Position numbers and translations under genes: made by a program
DNA from: Flabesymbios commensalis
Lineage: Eukaryota > Annelida > Polychaeta > Terebellida > Flabelligeridae
DNA: 64,000 nucleotides
Assembly: GCA_964017125.1 (NCBI GenBank)
Contig: OZ024908.1
Location: 64,183,965 to 64,247,964, forward strand
Reading direction: 5' to 3'
Part shown: in pieces, positions 10,555 through 21,829 of the stretch
Position numbering within the stretch: the first letter of the stretch is position 1
Layout of the letters: each line of letters opens with the position of its first letter
Notes under the pieces: model-generated
What the model saw: only the letters and a program-made list of their open reading frames with translations
Told to the model about the DNA's origin: nothing
Database searches by the model: none

Positions 10555-10780
10555 TTATGACAGACCGACATTAATTACCATATAAATTCTAAATTCATTT
10601 AAAGTCAGTACGAGTCGGAAAAGGATAAAGCTAAAGATTGAATTCCAAGGCCATGAATTGTAACAGGGTTGATAGAAAATGCTGCAGTTTGGCTGTTCCG
10701 AGGACTGAACACACCCCTGCTGTTTAACAATTTATAGGTCCACTGCTGCTTTTCTTTGCATTACATAGTCTACACGTATT

Positions 10781-10860
10781 CACGTGGTACAGTGGTAACG
10801 AGACATGCCTGGAGAGCCAGAGTTCCATGTTCGAATTCGATCAAGGATTTTTTTTTTTTA
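10781..10860 (+). mobile_element. tRNA-derived SINE-like element, copy A
   Basis: Internal Pol III promoter signals are visible. TGGTACAGTGG (10785-10795) matches the A box at all but one position. GTTCGAATTC (10829-10838) resembles the B box. A T run (10848-10859) follows. Spacing fits a tRNA body, but the anticodon and acceptor stems are not clean, so this is a SINE head or tRNA relic, not a functional tRNA. Confidence 0.6.
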
Positions 10861-11594
10861 GGAATGAAGGCCTATTTTTACTTATGCTATAAATCTGATA
10901 AATTATTTCTTTATGTGACTGACAAGAATATTTGGCATGACTCCATTTTAATAGTTAGGCCTATAGTCTAGATACAGTAGGCTACAAGGTAGCATCTAGC
11001 CTAACACTATAGGCTACTGTGTATTAGGCCTAGTATTATTATTATTATTTTTTAATAGACTAGGCCTACTGTCTACAGTCACACGGACACGTCGAAGGCG
11101 TTGGGCCGACGTTGTACAAATGATGTTATACTGTAGGCTACTGTAGGCTAGGCCTACAGTGTAGTCTATTCGACAAGCGTCAAGGCCTACTTGCCAAATG
11201 TCTTACTTTACTTGGAACCATTCCAGAACAGTGGCAGTGGTTTAATACCAATGCAGATGCCATCCCATTTGACATGTAGGCCTAGTCTGAAGGCAGCAAT
11301 TCTGGACTTCAATTCAAACTAAATAGGCCTAGTTTTATAAAGAGACGTCGTAAGTTACATTGGCACAGATCTTGTCAATTTAAAAATAAAATGGTCCCTA
11401 TCAAATAGGATTCTATTTGTAAAGCCTAAGGCCTAACGTTACAGACATGACAGAACTAGCCTACAGAAGTTTTGAAACTAAGGAATGGGTGCTAGTGTCA
11501 GGGGGAGACTGGAACAGCCAGATAGGCCTATGACGTCACTGACATGTGTGAGCTAACACATGTCGGGGGCTGACATGTGTTGTAGAATATAGTA
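10861..11594. other. TAGGCCTA-rich anonymous stretch, copy A
   Basis: Repeated AGGCCTA, TAGGCTA and CTAGGCCTAC words give local short-palindrome structure (about 10950-11350 especially). Copy B counterpart is about 27653-28368. No coding signal. Confidence 0.6.
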
Positions 11595-11927
11595 TGACTT
11601 CTAAAGAGAAACCCATGTTATAATATATGTTAATCTCCATTAAATAATTTTATCGTTACTGTTATGTTTATTTTCGAATGCAATTCACTCCAGAGCATAA
11701 AACAATAGGCCTACTGATTTTGACTTACACAGTCGGTTGATTTTCAAGAAAACAAAAAATACTTATGCGCCTAACTCATGCTAAACATTGCCGTAGACGC
11801 GCTATGCAGCCGCCGAATAAACTTTACATAATTATAAAGTGTTTTTTTACATACTTTGTTGATATTAATTGCTATTTTTATATATCATTTGCTGATATTG
11901 ATGCTATATGACATGGTTTGAAGCATA

Positions 11928-12892
11928 GGGGAGAACACCCTAAAGCGCACCCTGCTCCCTAAGCGCACCTTTTGGCTTTTTTCTTAATATTTCTGTGAAA
12001 GTGACGCCATATTGACTTCATAATTGAAGAAGATAATAACGTGTTGTGTCCTTGAACTTGGGCACTAAATAGCAAGGACGCTACACAAGCGGGAACGACG
12101 CAAGGGAATAAAAGTTAAAATCACTCTTTTTCTTATAATTTTGTGACCGTAGATATTGCGAGATATTGAAGAGTATTATAGACAACAAAAAAATTGAAAA
12201 AACACAATATAGACTGGCCTTTTCTTGATTAGTTAGAGCTAACAATCAGTCAACGTGAGCCAACCCTGTGATCCAAAAATCCTTTTAAAAAATAATGTCC
12301 AGTGTGCCCAAAGCGCACCCCCAACATGCTGCCAAAGCGCACCCCCCTGGTGCGCTTTGGGAGCATCTGTATCCTTTGGGATATGAGCTTGTCCTAAAGC
12401 GCACCGCCCTGTCCATGTCAATGATTAGTCACAGCCAGCCAGTTGTGTCTGGCTAATTTCCGTTAAAATTAATAAACTGAGCCTATATAGACTATATTAT
12501 AATTCATGGAAATTTAGGGTAAAAAATTAACAAAAATATCATTTTGGTTATGGTTATTCATAATCTAACTAAAATGTAATTTAATCTTGTCCCCACATGT
12601 ATTGGTACAGGAGGTGCGCTTTAGGACGTATAACAACCACTGAACATTAGGGGGTGCCCTTTAAGAACACTGGGGGTGCGCTTTGTGCACAGTGCACCCA
12701 AAGCGCCCCCTTTGCTGAAAAGGTGTTTTTTCAAATAAAATGAGTAAAAATGTCTTTATCACACGGAAAAAAATAGGAATTATATTTTATCAGAATCTGG
12801 ACCACCTGCCAATGTGGTCATGTTCTTTCAATCATGCTATACAAATATTTCCCCCTTTTTAGTTAGGGGGTGCGCTTAAGGGTGTTCTCCCC
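11928..12892. mobile_element. 965-bp TIR element with internal GCGCACC motif array (copy A)
   Basis: The termini are inverted repeats of about 25 bp starting GGGGAGAACACCC and running into AAGCGCACCC (11928-11952 and 12868-12892, one mismatch), flanked by TA on both sides. The motif AAAGCGCACC or its reverse, including one-base variants, recurs near 11942, 11958, 12311, 12334, 12350, 12394, 12614, 12654, 12672, 12690 and 12868. No transposase is encoded, so it is non-autonomous. TA flanks fit Tc1/mariner-like integration, but the family is not established. Confidence 0.85.
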
Positions 12893-13819
12893 TACACATG
12901 GTTTGAATGTCATCTGAGGTTAATGTCAAGGTCATAATTATGACATCACGAAATTGGAAACATAACATAATTATATCCTCATAGTCATGATAGTGGAATG
13001 TATGTATGAAACAGAGAAATGAACCGAAGGCGGTGACATTTTTAAAAAAAAGTTGCAGTTAACTAGGCCTAACATCACTGAACCAATACTCCACTCCCTG
13101 ACAAGAAATGATAAAGAAAACAGGTGTCAACTTATCCCCAGGTCAAGCCTCCTACTGAATATAACTTGAAATATATGTGTGATAGAGAAATATTTCGATT
13201 TTGTTGGGACGTTTGTAAAAATTGACTTAACTGACCCCGCTTCCCCTACTTAACTCTGGTTATGTCTTTCTAACAGGGAATTAGAAAGTCTATGATTTCT
13301 AAAATAATTATCAAACGTATATCAATGGGAATTTAGTGAAAATTAGAATATTTAGGATTACCGCCATTTTGTAAAAAATATCAAAGCACTTTCCCCATTA
13401 TTTTTTTGGTAATAAAAGATTCAACTATATGATTCAAACACCAAATCATATGCCTTGTGGCAACGAAAACAATGAAAATCTCCATAAAAATATAATATCT
13501 ATCTCAATGAGAAAAATAAACCCCTATGTCTACCCTCGATTAAAATACAATTTTACATTTGAATGAAAGTTATGTTATTATTAGATTTGATTGAAATACA
13601 ATTTTACATTTGAATGAAAGTTATGTTATTATTAGATTTGATAACGCTTATGCAACAGCACTCCATCAGAATAATACATGATCTCATACTTTCATCATTT
13701 CGGCCTTAGTGATATCGCCACAATTAAATAAATTTGGCCAGTGATGTCGGTTTTCTTTTTATTAAAGTATAATTTTCACCAAAATAAATGTTTCTAATAG
13801 TTATCTCGCTCAAAATTAA
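12893..13819. other. Copy A-specific non-coding stretch
   Basis: Absent from copy B. Directly right of the element, sequence resembling its left flank resumes, so the element sits inside an older repeat. A 51-bp tandem duplication lies at 13538-13640. No gene seen. Confidence 0.55.
13538..13640 (+). repeat. 51-bp tandem duplication
   Basis: Two near-identical units start at 13538 and 13589, sharing ACAATTTTACATTTGAATGA. Confidence 0.9.
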
Positions 13820-14690
13820 AAGTGATTTCACGCACTGAAAAATACATCTTTGGCATATTAATCTTGTCCATTCGAAAAGTCATCTCGGCTACAAGAAATA
13901 ATTATCTGAGCAAATGAGAAAGTGATCTCAACCAGTGACAATAAATAGATCTCGTTCGGTGAAAAAGTGACCTTGGCCAGGCCAGTGAGAAAGTGATATC
14001 GTCAATTAAAAAATGATCTTAGTGAGCGAAAAATATATCTCAGCCGATATGAAAGAGATAGTGACCATTAGAAAAGTAATCTAAGCCATTGTAAAAATCA
14101 TTTAAATCAGTTAAAAAGTGTTCTCAGCCAGTAAACAAATGATCTAGGCCAGTGAAAAAGTTATTTTCAACGGATGAAGATGAATGATTTCGACCAAAGA
14201 ACAAGTGATCACAGCCAGTGAAAAAAGTAATCTCAGGCACTGGGAAAATGACCTCAACCAATGAATATGTGATCTCAATTAGCGAAAAGTGATAGAGGAC
14301 AATGAAAGAGTTATCTAAGCCATCCACAAATTGATATCTGCTGTTGAAAAGATAATCATGGCCTTTGAAAAAGTGAGGTCAGCTGGTAATAAAGTGATTT
14401 CAGCCCGCGAAAATGTGAAGTCGGTCACATAAAAAGATGTTTCGACAAGTAAAAAGATATTTCATTGAATAATAGAAAGGTAAAGTAATCTTGGGCATTG
14501 AAAAAGTGGTCGCAGCCAGTAAAAAGTGTTGTATGCCAGTAAAAAATGATCTCAGCCAGTCTCCAAGTAATTTCTGTGGGTGTAAAAGTAATCTTGGCCT
14601 ATGAAAAAGGGATCTCTGCGAACAATAAAGTGATTTTAGCCAGCGAAAATGTGAAGTCTGTCACTGAAAATGACAATAGACACGAATTTA
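13820..14690. repeat. Degenerate GTGATCTCAGCCAGTGAA minisatellite, block 1 (copy A)
   Basis: About 40 drifting units of roughly 20-22 bp with core GTGATCTCAGCCAGTGAAAA. Open frames across it on the minus strand are repeat artefacts. Confidence 0.85.
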
Positions 14691-15036
14691 TTACTAGTAC
14701 CTGTAAAAGAACAGACATCTAGAAAGAAAGCTAGGTGGGCTTAATGACATAGGTACAGTGTTATTATATGTATACATATATTGAAGGATTCCAGTACAAA
14801 ATTGATACATTTACAAAGGTTGTTCAATTCTAGTATGCTTGCACTGTTAATTTACTTAATGTAATGTCTGATGGGCCGATAGTAAAGTTTATTTTTATGA
14901 ATTTGCTTCGCGATGTTTTAAAATATGAGCAATCCATATTAAAATGAAAATCACTCGCACACCAGGTACATTTTCTCTGTTATCGGGGCATACCTTTATG
15001 TCATTCGATTTCAAATGGAAGGTTATTATAGCTTAA

Positions 15037-15128
15037 AGCCACACAATTAGGCTAAAATCATAAAAATATCAGTATTTTTCTTTTGGTTTCATATGGTCAT
15101 ATGATGACTTTAGCCTGATTGTGTCGCT
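15037..15128. mobile_element. 92-bp hairpin MITE with TTAA flanks (copy A)
   Basis: Ends AGCCACACAATTAGGCTAAA and its near-complement read inward from TTAA at 15033-15036 and 15129-15132. The ends match the 350-bp MITE at 22735-23084. Copy B version is at 31062-31152. Confidence 0.75.
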
Positions 15129-15342
15129 TTAAAGTTGTTAAATAGTGTGCTATTTTTAAAATTTATTTGAATAGTGCATTGCTGGCGTCCATTATTGTCT
15201 AAACTGGTCTGATAATCTTTACTTAATTTATCGCTTGAAACAGTTCTTATTACTACAAAGGATAATTTGGCTGCTTCCTTTATCATACAAGTAAAGAGTT
15301 CTTGGGCTTTAATAAATTTACTGCTGTAATTGAAAATAAGAC

Positions 15343-16011
15343 ATCCCCGCGCACTAATGTGCATGCACTTATAAGTGAAAATTGATTGTTTTATGTCTGG
15401 CTCCCAAAATGTTCTCGTTCTTTTATAACTGCATGCACTTATATTCGAATAGTACGTGCATGCACTTATGTTCGAAATTTACTATGCGCGCCACTGTGTA
15501 ACTCTATGCTCAGACATGTACTGCAGGTAATATGTATCGAATTTTAGAAACCCTTATTAGTATATGTCCATAAAAATTTAATAATTTATGAAGTTGATCG
15601 GGAACACAAACTACATTATTGTTTTCAGTTATTAACGGGTAGATATTAGGAGAGAATTACTCCATATTATATATATGCGCCTGCAGTTCAAGCCGTGAAC
15701 GCTATAGTGCATGGGTGTGATAGCTGAAAAGAGTGGACAAATGAGATGTGATATATGAGAGCTCCGGTAGTGTCAAAACCTATTTCCTGGTGTAACTCAC
15801 GCAACTCAACTTCAAAGTAGCAGTCAGTGATTACTAACGCTAGTTTAGTTTAGTTTTGGTTGACATAGATAAAATAATTACAATTTTAAAGAACTTAAGA
15901 AATTTTAAAAATATTTTCATGATCGAATAATTATAAGTGGATGCACTTATTTTCTTTCGAAAACTAAGTGCTTCTTCAAATATAAGTGCATGCACGTTGA
16001 AGCGCGGGGAT
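15343..16011. mobile_element. 669-bp TIR element with GTGCATGCACTTAT motifs (copy A)
   Basis: The termini ATCCCCGCGC...GTGCATGCACTTATA (15343-15374) and the complement at 15980-16011 agree at about 26 of 32 positions. The palindromic core GTGCATGCAC or a variant, often extended as CACTTAT, recurs inside (about 15434, 15450, 15938 and near both ends). No coding capacity. The target duplication is unclear. Confidence 0.75.
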
Positions 16012-16078
16012 ACGCGGTAAGTATTTATATTGATCCGCTAGTTTTTATTGTGTTGCTTATCAGTTCTTAGATCACGAC

Positions 16079-16365
16079 CATTGAAAAAGTGATCCCAGTG
16101 AGTGAGAAGTGATCTCGGCCTATCAAAAAGTGATTTAAGCCAGTCTAAATGTGATATCGGTCAAAGAAAAGTGATCTTAACCAGTGAAAATTGATATCGA
16201 CAAAAATAGATAGTTATCTCAGCCAGTGAAATGATGATCTCAGCCAGTAAAAAGTGATCTCAGCCAGGGTAAAGATGATATCGGAGAGTAAAAATGAGAT
16301 TTTGTCACTCAAAGCGTTTTCCGCGAGAAAAAGATCATTCGATTATCTCAGCCAGTAAAACAAAT
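16079..16365. repeat. GTGATCTCAGCC minisatellite, block 2 (copy A)
   Basis: Same unit as block 1, separated from it by about 1.4 kb that contains two TIR elements. Copy B equivalent is about 32099-32385. Confidence 0.8.
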
Positions 16366-16387
16366 CGTCATGGAGGTTAGCGCATAA

Positions 16388-16550
16388 TAGTCAAGGAGAA
16401 TGCTCGTTGGACCCATTAAAAAAACTAGTTGTTGAGATTATTGCATTTTGTCGTACATTAGGATCCCTAGAAACAGATTTCGGATGATGACATCAAATTC
16501 GCCTGGAGTATTTTTTTTAATTAGCATAAATCCAAGATGGCCACCATTAA
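16388..16550 (+). repeat. Left arm of a 4.1-kb-spaced inverted repeat
   Basis: About 160 bp around AAAAAACTAGTTGTTGAG and CCTAGAAACAGATTTCGGAT, inverted with good identity at 20350-20528. The arms enclose the AGGTCA tandem array and the PIN-like gene. Copy B keeps only this left arm (about 32406-32570). Confidence 0.8.
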
Positions 16551-17040
16551 AATAGGTTGGAGCACAACTTTGTAACCACGCCACATAGAACATTATGTAA
16601 TACCACTTCTTCCCATAATTTGGACCCAGGGAATAGATTTAGATGATATAGTTAGTTATTTGATGAGTTTTTCAAGGTCAAAGGTCATTTTCAAGGTCAC
16701 TCGGTGCTAAAATAGGATAGATCAGCCAATGTGTGGACCAAACAAGCCATCATTTGTTATTATGTATATATAGCTTGGTTCTAAGAGCGTATGAATGTGT
16801 TATATAGCTATTAGAAGTGACAAGGGGTTCAAGGCGGAACTTCGCAGGTCAAGTTCAAGTTATACAGGGTTTTTCCCTCATCTTAACCCGTTTAGCGCTG
16901 AACTCGACGCACCACTTCTACCCCCAACCGCCAAAATCCCAGGAGGGGGAGAGAAAACATGCTGGATATTTTGTACTGCCCGATATTTCTAAACACGCCA
17001 GCAGGATCCCAGACTAAGAGCCAATAATGACATGTGATGA
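16551..17040. other. Non-coding lead-in to the AGGTCA array
   Basis: Shared with copy B. It holds a DR1-type pair of AGGTCA half-sites (16675-16680 and 16682-16687) and a third at 16694-16699. No gene seen. Confidence 0.55.
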
Positions 17041-18450
17041 TGTTGTGGTTTAACGGGGTACAACTACAAGGTCACATCAAGGTCAGATTAAGGTCATTTC
17101 AAGGTCAAATTGGTATAAAAACGTAATTTGTTTTACTTTTACCGATTTTAAACTGATGTGTGGTGCAGGAAAGTATTAATAATGACTTCTGTTCACACAT
17201 TCTTTCTCGGGTACCATTTCGACACGCACCTCAATGATTTTTGGGACATTTTCAGCCTGGTGGGGGTAAATACCCCTTGGTAATACTCTTATCACATCCC
17301 TTTCCCAACGCTAGAATGAATGAAAAAAATACTATAATGTAGCAGTGTGGGCTCCCATGACAACTCCCATGAATCGGGTAAGAAAGTTGCCATAGGCTGG
17401 TGTTGTGCTTTACTGGGGTACCACCCCAAGGTCACTTTAAGGTCATCTCAAAGTCACTGCAAGGTCAAACTGGCCAAAAACATGATTTTTAGGATTTTTT
17501 ATCGATTCTAAACCCATTTGGGGTGCAGATGAGTATTACAAATGACTGTTGTTGACACATTATTAGTCGGGTACCATTTCACCACGCATCGCAAGAGGTT
17601 GGTGTGTAATTTCAGCCTTGGGGGGTGATTAACCCCTTGGTATACCCCCTATCACACCCCTTTCCCAAAGCTGGAGTGAATCAACAAAATTACTGAAATG
17701 TAGCAGTGTGGAACCGCAGCTTGAGCCCCCATGACAACATAAGTATGGATACCGATTTGGTTATGAAAGGTGGGATGAACTGGTGTTGTGCTTTATTTGG
17801 GGTATCACCCCAAGGGCATATCAAGGTCACTGGAAGGTCAAACTTATAAAACATGATTTTTGGGTTTTTTATCTATTCAAAACTCATTTTGGGGTGAAGG
17901 TGAGTTTTACAAATGACTGCTGTTGACACATTATTGGTCGGGTATCATTTCATCACGTATCGCAAGGGATTTTAATGCCATTTCAGCATTGGGGGGGGGG
18001 GGGCGATCACCCCCTTGGTATTCCCCTTATCACACCCCTTTCCCAACGTTGTAGTGAATCAACAAAATTACTAAGCTTTAGCAGTGTGGAACATCAGCTT
18101 CAGCCCCCATTGCAGAATTGGGTATAAAAGATGACATGGGTTGGTGCGGTGCTTTACTGGGGTACCACCCCAAGGTCACATCAAGGTCATCTCAAGGTCA
18201 CTGTAAAGTCAAACTAAAAAAAACATGATTTTTTTGGTTTTTATCTATTCCAAACCCATTTGGGGTGCAGGTGATTATTACAAATGACTGCTGTTGACAC
18301 ATTTTTGGTCGGGTACCATTTCACCACACATTGCAAGTATGCAATTTCACCCTTGGGGGGTGATTATCGCCTTGGTATTCCCCTTATCACACCCATTTTC
18401 CAAAGCTGGAGTGAATTAACACAAGTACTAACATGTAGCAGTGTGGTCGA
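17041..18450 (+). repeat. ~365-bp tandem array, 4 units, AGGTCA half-sites in 11-bp register (copy A)
   Basis: Units begin near 17041, 17401, 17782 and 18144. Each opens with a cluster of AGGTCA or one-base variants, spaced exactly 11 bp: 17069/17080/17091/17102, 17429/17440/17451/17462, 17813/17824/17835 and 18173/18184/18195/18206. Five-base spacers make these DR5 arrangements, as used by some nuclear receptors. Later in each unit come a CCATTTGGGGTGCAG-like word and a CCCCTTGGTAT...TATCACACCC block. Functional binding is inference. Confidence 0.88.
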
Positions 18451-18552
18451 ACTTGACCTTGAATCACCAAAATAATACTATAATTGGATTTTTAGATAAA
18501 AATTCCACGAAAAAAAGGTATTATACACGGAACTGGCTCCTACCCTGCTTCT

Positions 18553-19857
18553 ATGTTTGATTCCACAGACATGATGCAAATGGCCACAAAGTCGACACTC
18601 AATAATGACTTGCACGTAAATGTGTCTGGGAGATCCTTTGGGAAACAGACCACTGTTATTTATGACGTTTCAGCTTTGCTGTGGACAATATCTTGGCCAT
18701 CAAATGAAGGTACTCTGGGTGATTTCATCGTGGAATTTAAATTAATTGTTAAACATGGCCTGACCCAGGGAAATGTTGTGTTGGTTTTTGACGGCATTAC
18801 ACCAATAGTGCAAAATCATACATGCGCATGCTCCGTCAGGAAAAAAAATGGTGGATGTCTTGCACACATCCTCAATGCTAAAATGCCCTTACCACCTAAA
18901 ACCTCGATCCTCAGCGTCACTAAAAATAAGGTGCATCTTAATAAGATGCTTGCTGGTGATGGAAACCAAGTTGTATAGGCATACCACTGCGAGACAGATG
19001 CACAGCCTCACTGTTGCTGGTACCGAAGATGTCCTTGTTGAAATAGTAGGTGCCATAGTGATTGAGAGGGGGGGCCTCTCGTCAAGTCACGAAGAAGCTG
19101 ATACAATAATTGTGCAACATACTATGACAAGATGCATGGTTGGGGAAGTCGTGTCCGTTATCTGCGATGACACTGATGTCTTCGCTCTACTCCTTCACTT
19201 TGTGGCAGAGAGGAAGCCAAATGGCCAGCTCTGCATGCAGAGTGGGAACGTAAATACATCTATTGTGCCAGATCTGATTGCCATTTATGCTCCTACAGGG
19301 GCCGATACATCAGCCGCTACATTTGGCATTGGAAAGACCAAAGCACTCAAGGTGGCCAGAACCGCTATGCTGCCGCTACATGCTATTGTAGATACACAAG
19401 GAGATGAAGCTATTGTATTCGAGCAAGCTACGTCATTCATACTGGTTTAATTGATATGGCAAAGGTTTCAGCAGATGTGCTAGCATGAGTGAAGCCCGGA
19501 TCAAAATGTGGAGAAATATTGGTGCTGCTTTGAAGTTGTGCAGTCTGCCGCCTATCACCGAGGCATTTACTGAAACTGTAAAACGTGCTCACCTGCAGGC
19601 TACACACTGGAATGCATCAATTGAAGGCACAGTGCCCCAAAATCGATTCCCTGACGCATGGTTGGGAGCACGACGAATCCTACTTGAAGCCCACGACTGT
19701 GCCAGAGGGAACCCTGTCTGCCCCAGTTGCTGTCTTGGAGATGATGCGGTGTGGGTGCGCATCTGGTTGTGAAGAAGGTCACTGTAAATGTAGCACCATT
19801 GGTTGTACTGTTTTCTGTGCATGCAAGAGAGGTGAGGTCTGCATGAACTAGCTCACA
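18553..19857 (+). pseudogene. XPG/PIN-like protein with cysteine-rich tail, broken copy
   Basis: I recognise this as a multicopy unnamed predicted-protein family of invertebrate genomes. Order of parts: an N-terminal region (18553-18978) with VIYDVSALLW and VVLVFDG; a middle part (18848-19450, residues numbered there) with HEEADT (81-86), CDDTD (106-110), TGADT (150-154) and GIGKTKAL (160-167); then PPITEAF...RAHLQATHW (from ~19550); and a tail with CGCASGCEEGHCKCS and CTVFCAC (to ~19850). Spaced acidic residues followed by a GIGK helix-hairpin-like turn suggest an XPG/FEN1-type PIN nuclease fold. That is inference. The reading frame is split into at least four segments, so this copy is probably inactive. 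It lies between the inverted arms at 16.4 and 20.5 kb. Splicing could explain some joints, but not obviously. Confidence 0.7.
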
Positions 19858-20349
19858 AAAAAATCGCAAGAATCAGTACTTGTTGATGATGATAATGATG
19901 ATGAACTGTAGTTGAAATTCTGGCAATTGAAATTATATATGTTGCATTAAAAATATTTCCTAGTCACTCATCTATCTTTTTGTTTCTACTCGTGAAATGT
20001 GCGACCTATTGTACTGTTCTCGGAACAATGTTAGTGGTAGTTTTAAACTTGTCAGCTCTTGTCATAGTGGTTGTTAAAATTAAATTTATCCTGAATTGGT
20101 CTTGAGATAAATGTCCAGAAATATGTTCTGCTCTTGGAATAAAATAGATACGAGACACTACTTAAGCGCTTTCCGATTTTATCTAGGCCTATTATGACCT
20201 TGATATTAACGATTTTGACCTTTAATTGATTTCTATGAACTAAAATGACCCAATAAATGCGTTCAGCATCATCGAATCTCATAATATAGCGCCTAAGTTC
20301 GTCAAAATCGACCTCGTATTTACAGAGATATGCCAATTCGTTGTTTTGA
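19858..20349. other. Non-coding stretch right of the PIN-like gene
   Basis: Contains a short GAT/GATGAT run near 19885 and AT-rich sequence. No gene or clear repeat seen. Confidence 0.5.
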
Positions 20350-20528
20350 CGGAATTGTAGGCGGCCATCTTTATGCTAATTAAAAAAATACTCCAGGCGA
20401 ATTTGATGTCATCATCCGGAATCTGTTTCTAGGGATGCTAAAGTACTCAAAAATGCAATAATCTCACCAACTAGTTTTTTTAAGGGGTTCAGATGAATAT
20501 TCCAGTTTTCCCCCTGACTATAAGTTTA
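20350..20528 (-). repeat. Right arm of the inverted repeat
   Basis: Reverse complement of 16388-16550. Further right, the same strand continues with an inverted relative of 8700-9245, so this arm is the inner end of a larger inverted, shortened repeat copy (20350-22355). Confidence 0.8.
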
Positions 20529-21829
20529 CCAAATTAAATTAGATTCACCACTCACATTTTTTGTGAGTATCATAACCATTGTCCAAGACCTAATTCGGAG
20601 TCATCATACACACATGGATGAGATTTTTTATTTTATTTTAGCATGTTGCTAGATTAGTTCAGAAAGTAATTAGTAAAGGAAATTTAAAGCTAAAATGTTC
20701 CTATAAATAAAGATTTGTAATCAAATAGACGATTAATCCAAGCTATAATATGTTTTTTTTAATTTTGCGGCGTCGGACGACATTCAATTGAGATGACTTT
20801 CAAACCATCTTTATCATGTAGTAGACTAGATATTGGATATACGTGAAATTAAAATAATTTTTCATGTAGTGAATAATACGTCGCTGACACCCCCTGGCCT
20901 TAGAGGTCATAACAGTAGTTAATTATTTTTTGCTAGAAAAAAGAAAATACAGGCTATATAATTATGGAACTTTGAATCGTCATTTCATCATGGCTTGGGG
21001 TGTACTACAGCTGAAAATATACATAACAGTAAACATTAAGATTACTAATTGAAGTGTATAGCTGAATACGCTCTTACAAATGAGTCAAAATGCGCTATTT
21101 GATCGATTTCGTGGCCTCGGATGACCTTTACCTTGACCTCAGATGACCTTTATAACTTGCTTATCGCGTAGTGCATGCTTCAAACTGTGTGATATAGCAT
21201 CAAAATCAGCAAAATTAATATGTCGACACTTTTTAGAGATTTGTGAAATGCAAAGACTACATAATAAATCGTGTATCTCTTGTAACCCCCTTACCTTAGT
21301 AGGTTAACTAATTACGCCCTATAGGTAGTCTTTAAAGGTTTTTTTCGATCTTGTGGCCTCGGATGACCTTGATCTCAGACGACCTTCACAGCTCGCTTGT
21401 GCAGTGTATGCTTGAATATTGATATGTCATCAATAACATCGAATAATGTCTAAGCATATTAGAGATACATGAAATTCAAAGATAACATTATGCAGTGAAT
21501 AGAGCTTGTATTGCAACCCACACGCCTTAATGGGTAGGCCTATATATAGTTTTATATTAGCTGGAAAGGGTAACATATCGGTTTTGGGGCATAGAATGAA
21601 CCTTTGATCATGGCCTGAGCACAACAGTCGAAAATAAACAAGGAAATAGCGATAAAATTATGAAATAAAACAGTTTTAGTCAAAAATTGTGATTTTTTTT
21701 AGATTTAAAATATGCGATGTTTTTATTTTGTAGCCTCGAATGACCTTGACCTTGACCTCAGATGACCTTCACGCCTTGTTTATTGTGTAGTACATGCTTG
21801 AATAAGAAGGTGGTGACAACTTGTTATTT
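20529..21829 (-). repeat. Inverted non-coding repeat with GATGACCTTGACCTC blocks
   Basis: Three loosely tandem blocks each have TGACCT-rich text, a CTTG(A/C)(A/T) word and a CACGCCTTA-like word (about 21110, 21360, 21730). Read on the minus strand, the 21100 block parallels 10270-10380 and the 11860-11930 plus 12895-12950 pieces. No coding signal. Confidence 0.55.

Larger units (their letters stand above)
1499..18406 (+). repeat. Large duplicated segment, copy A
   Basis: Collinear with 22846-34058 from the base after gap 1 to the words 'caaagc' at 18401-18406. Identity is high by eye (mid-90s per cent, not computed). Differences are mostly block indels: copy A alone has the LINE at 2859-7951, about 333 bp at 11595-11927 and about 1.3 kb at 12614-13937. 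Copy B alone has about 470 bp after its pentamer array and about 940 bp of extra minisatellite. Near the right end copy A has four ~365-bp tandem units where copy B has three. This could be a segmental duplication or an uncollapsed second haplotype. Confidence 0.9.

Noticed and set aside
10781-10860. Functional tRNA gene
   Set aside because: A and B boxes are recognisable but the acceptor and anticodon stems do not pair cleanly, and copy B has an internal deletion. SINE head or relic is the better call.
14124-14327. Minus-strand frames in the GTGATCTCAGCC minisatellite (also 29245-29717)
   Set aside because: Periodic Phe-Thr-Gly-Leu-Asp strings reflect the repeat unit, not a protein.
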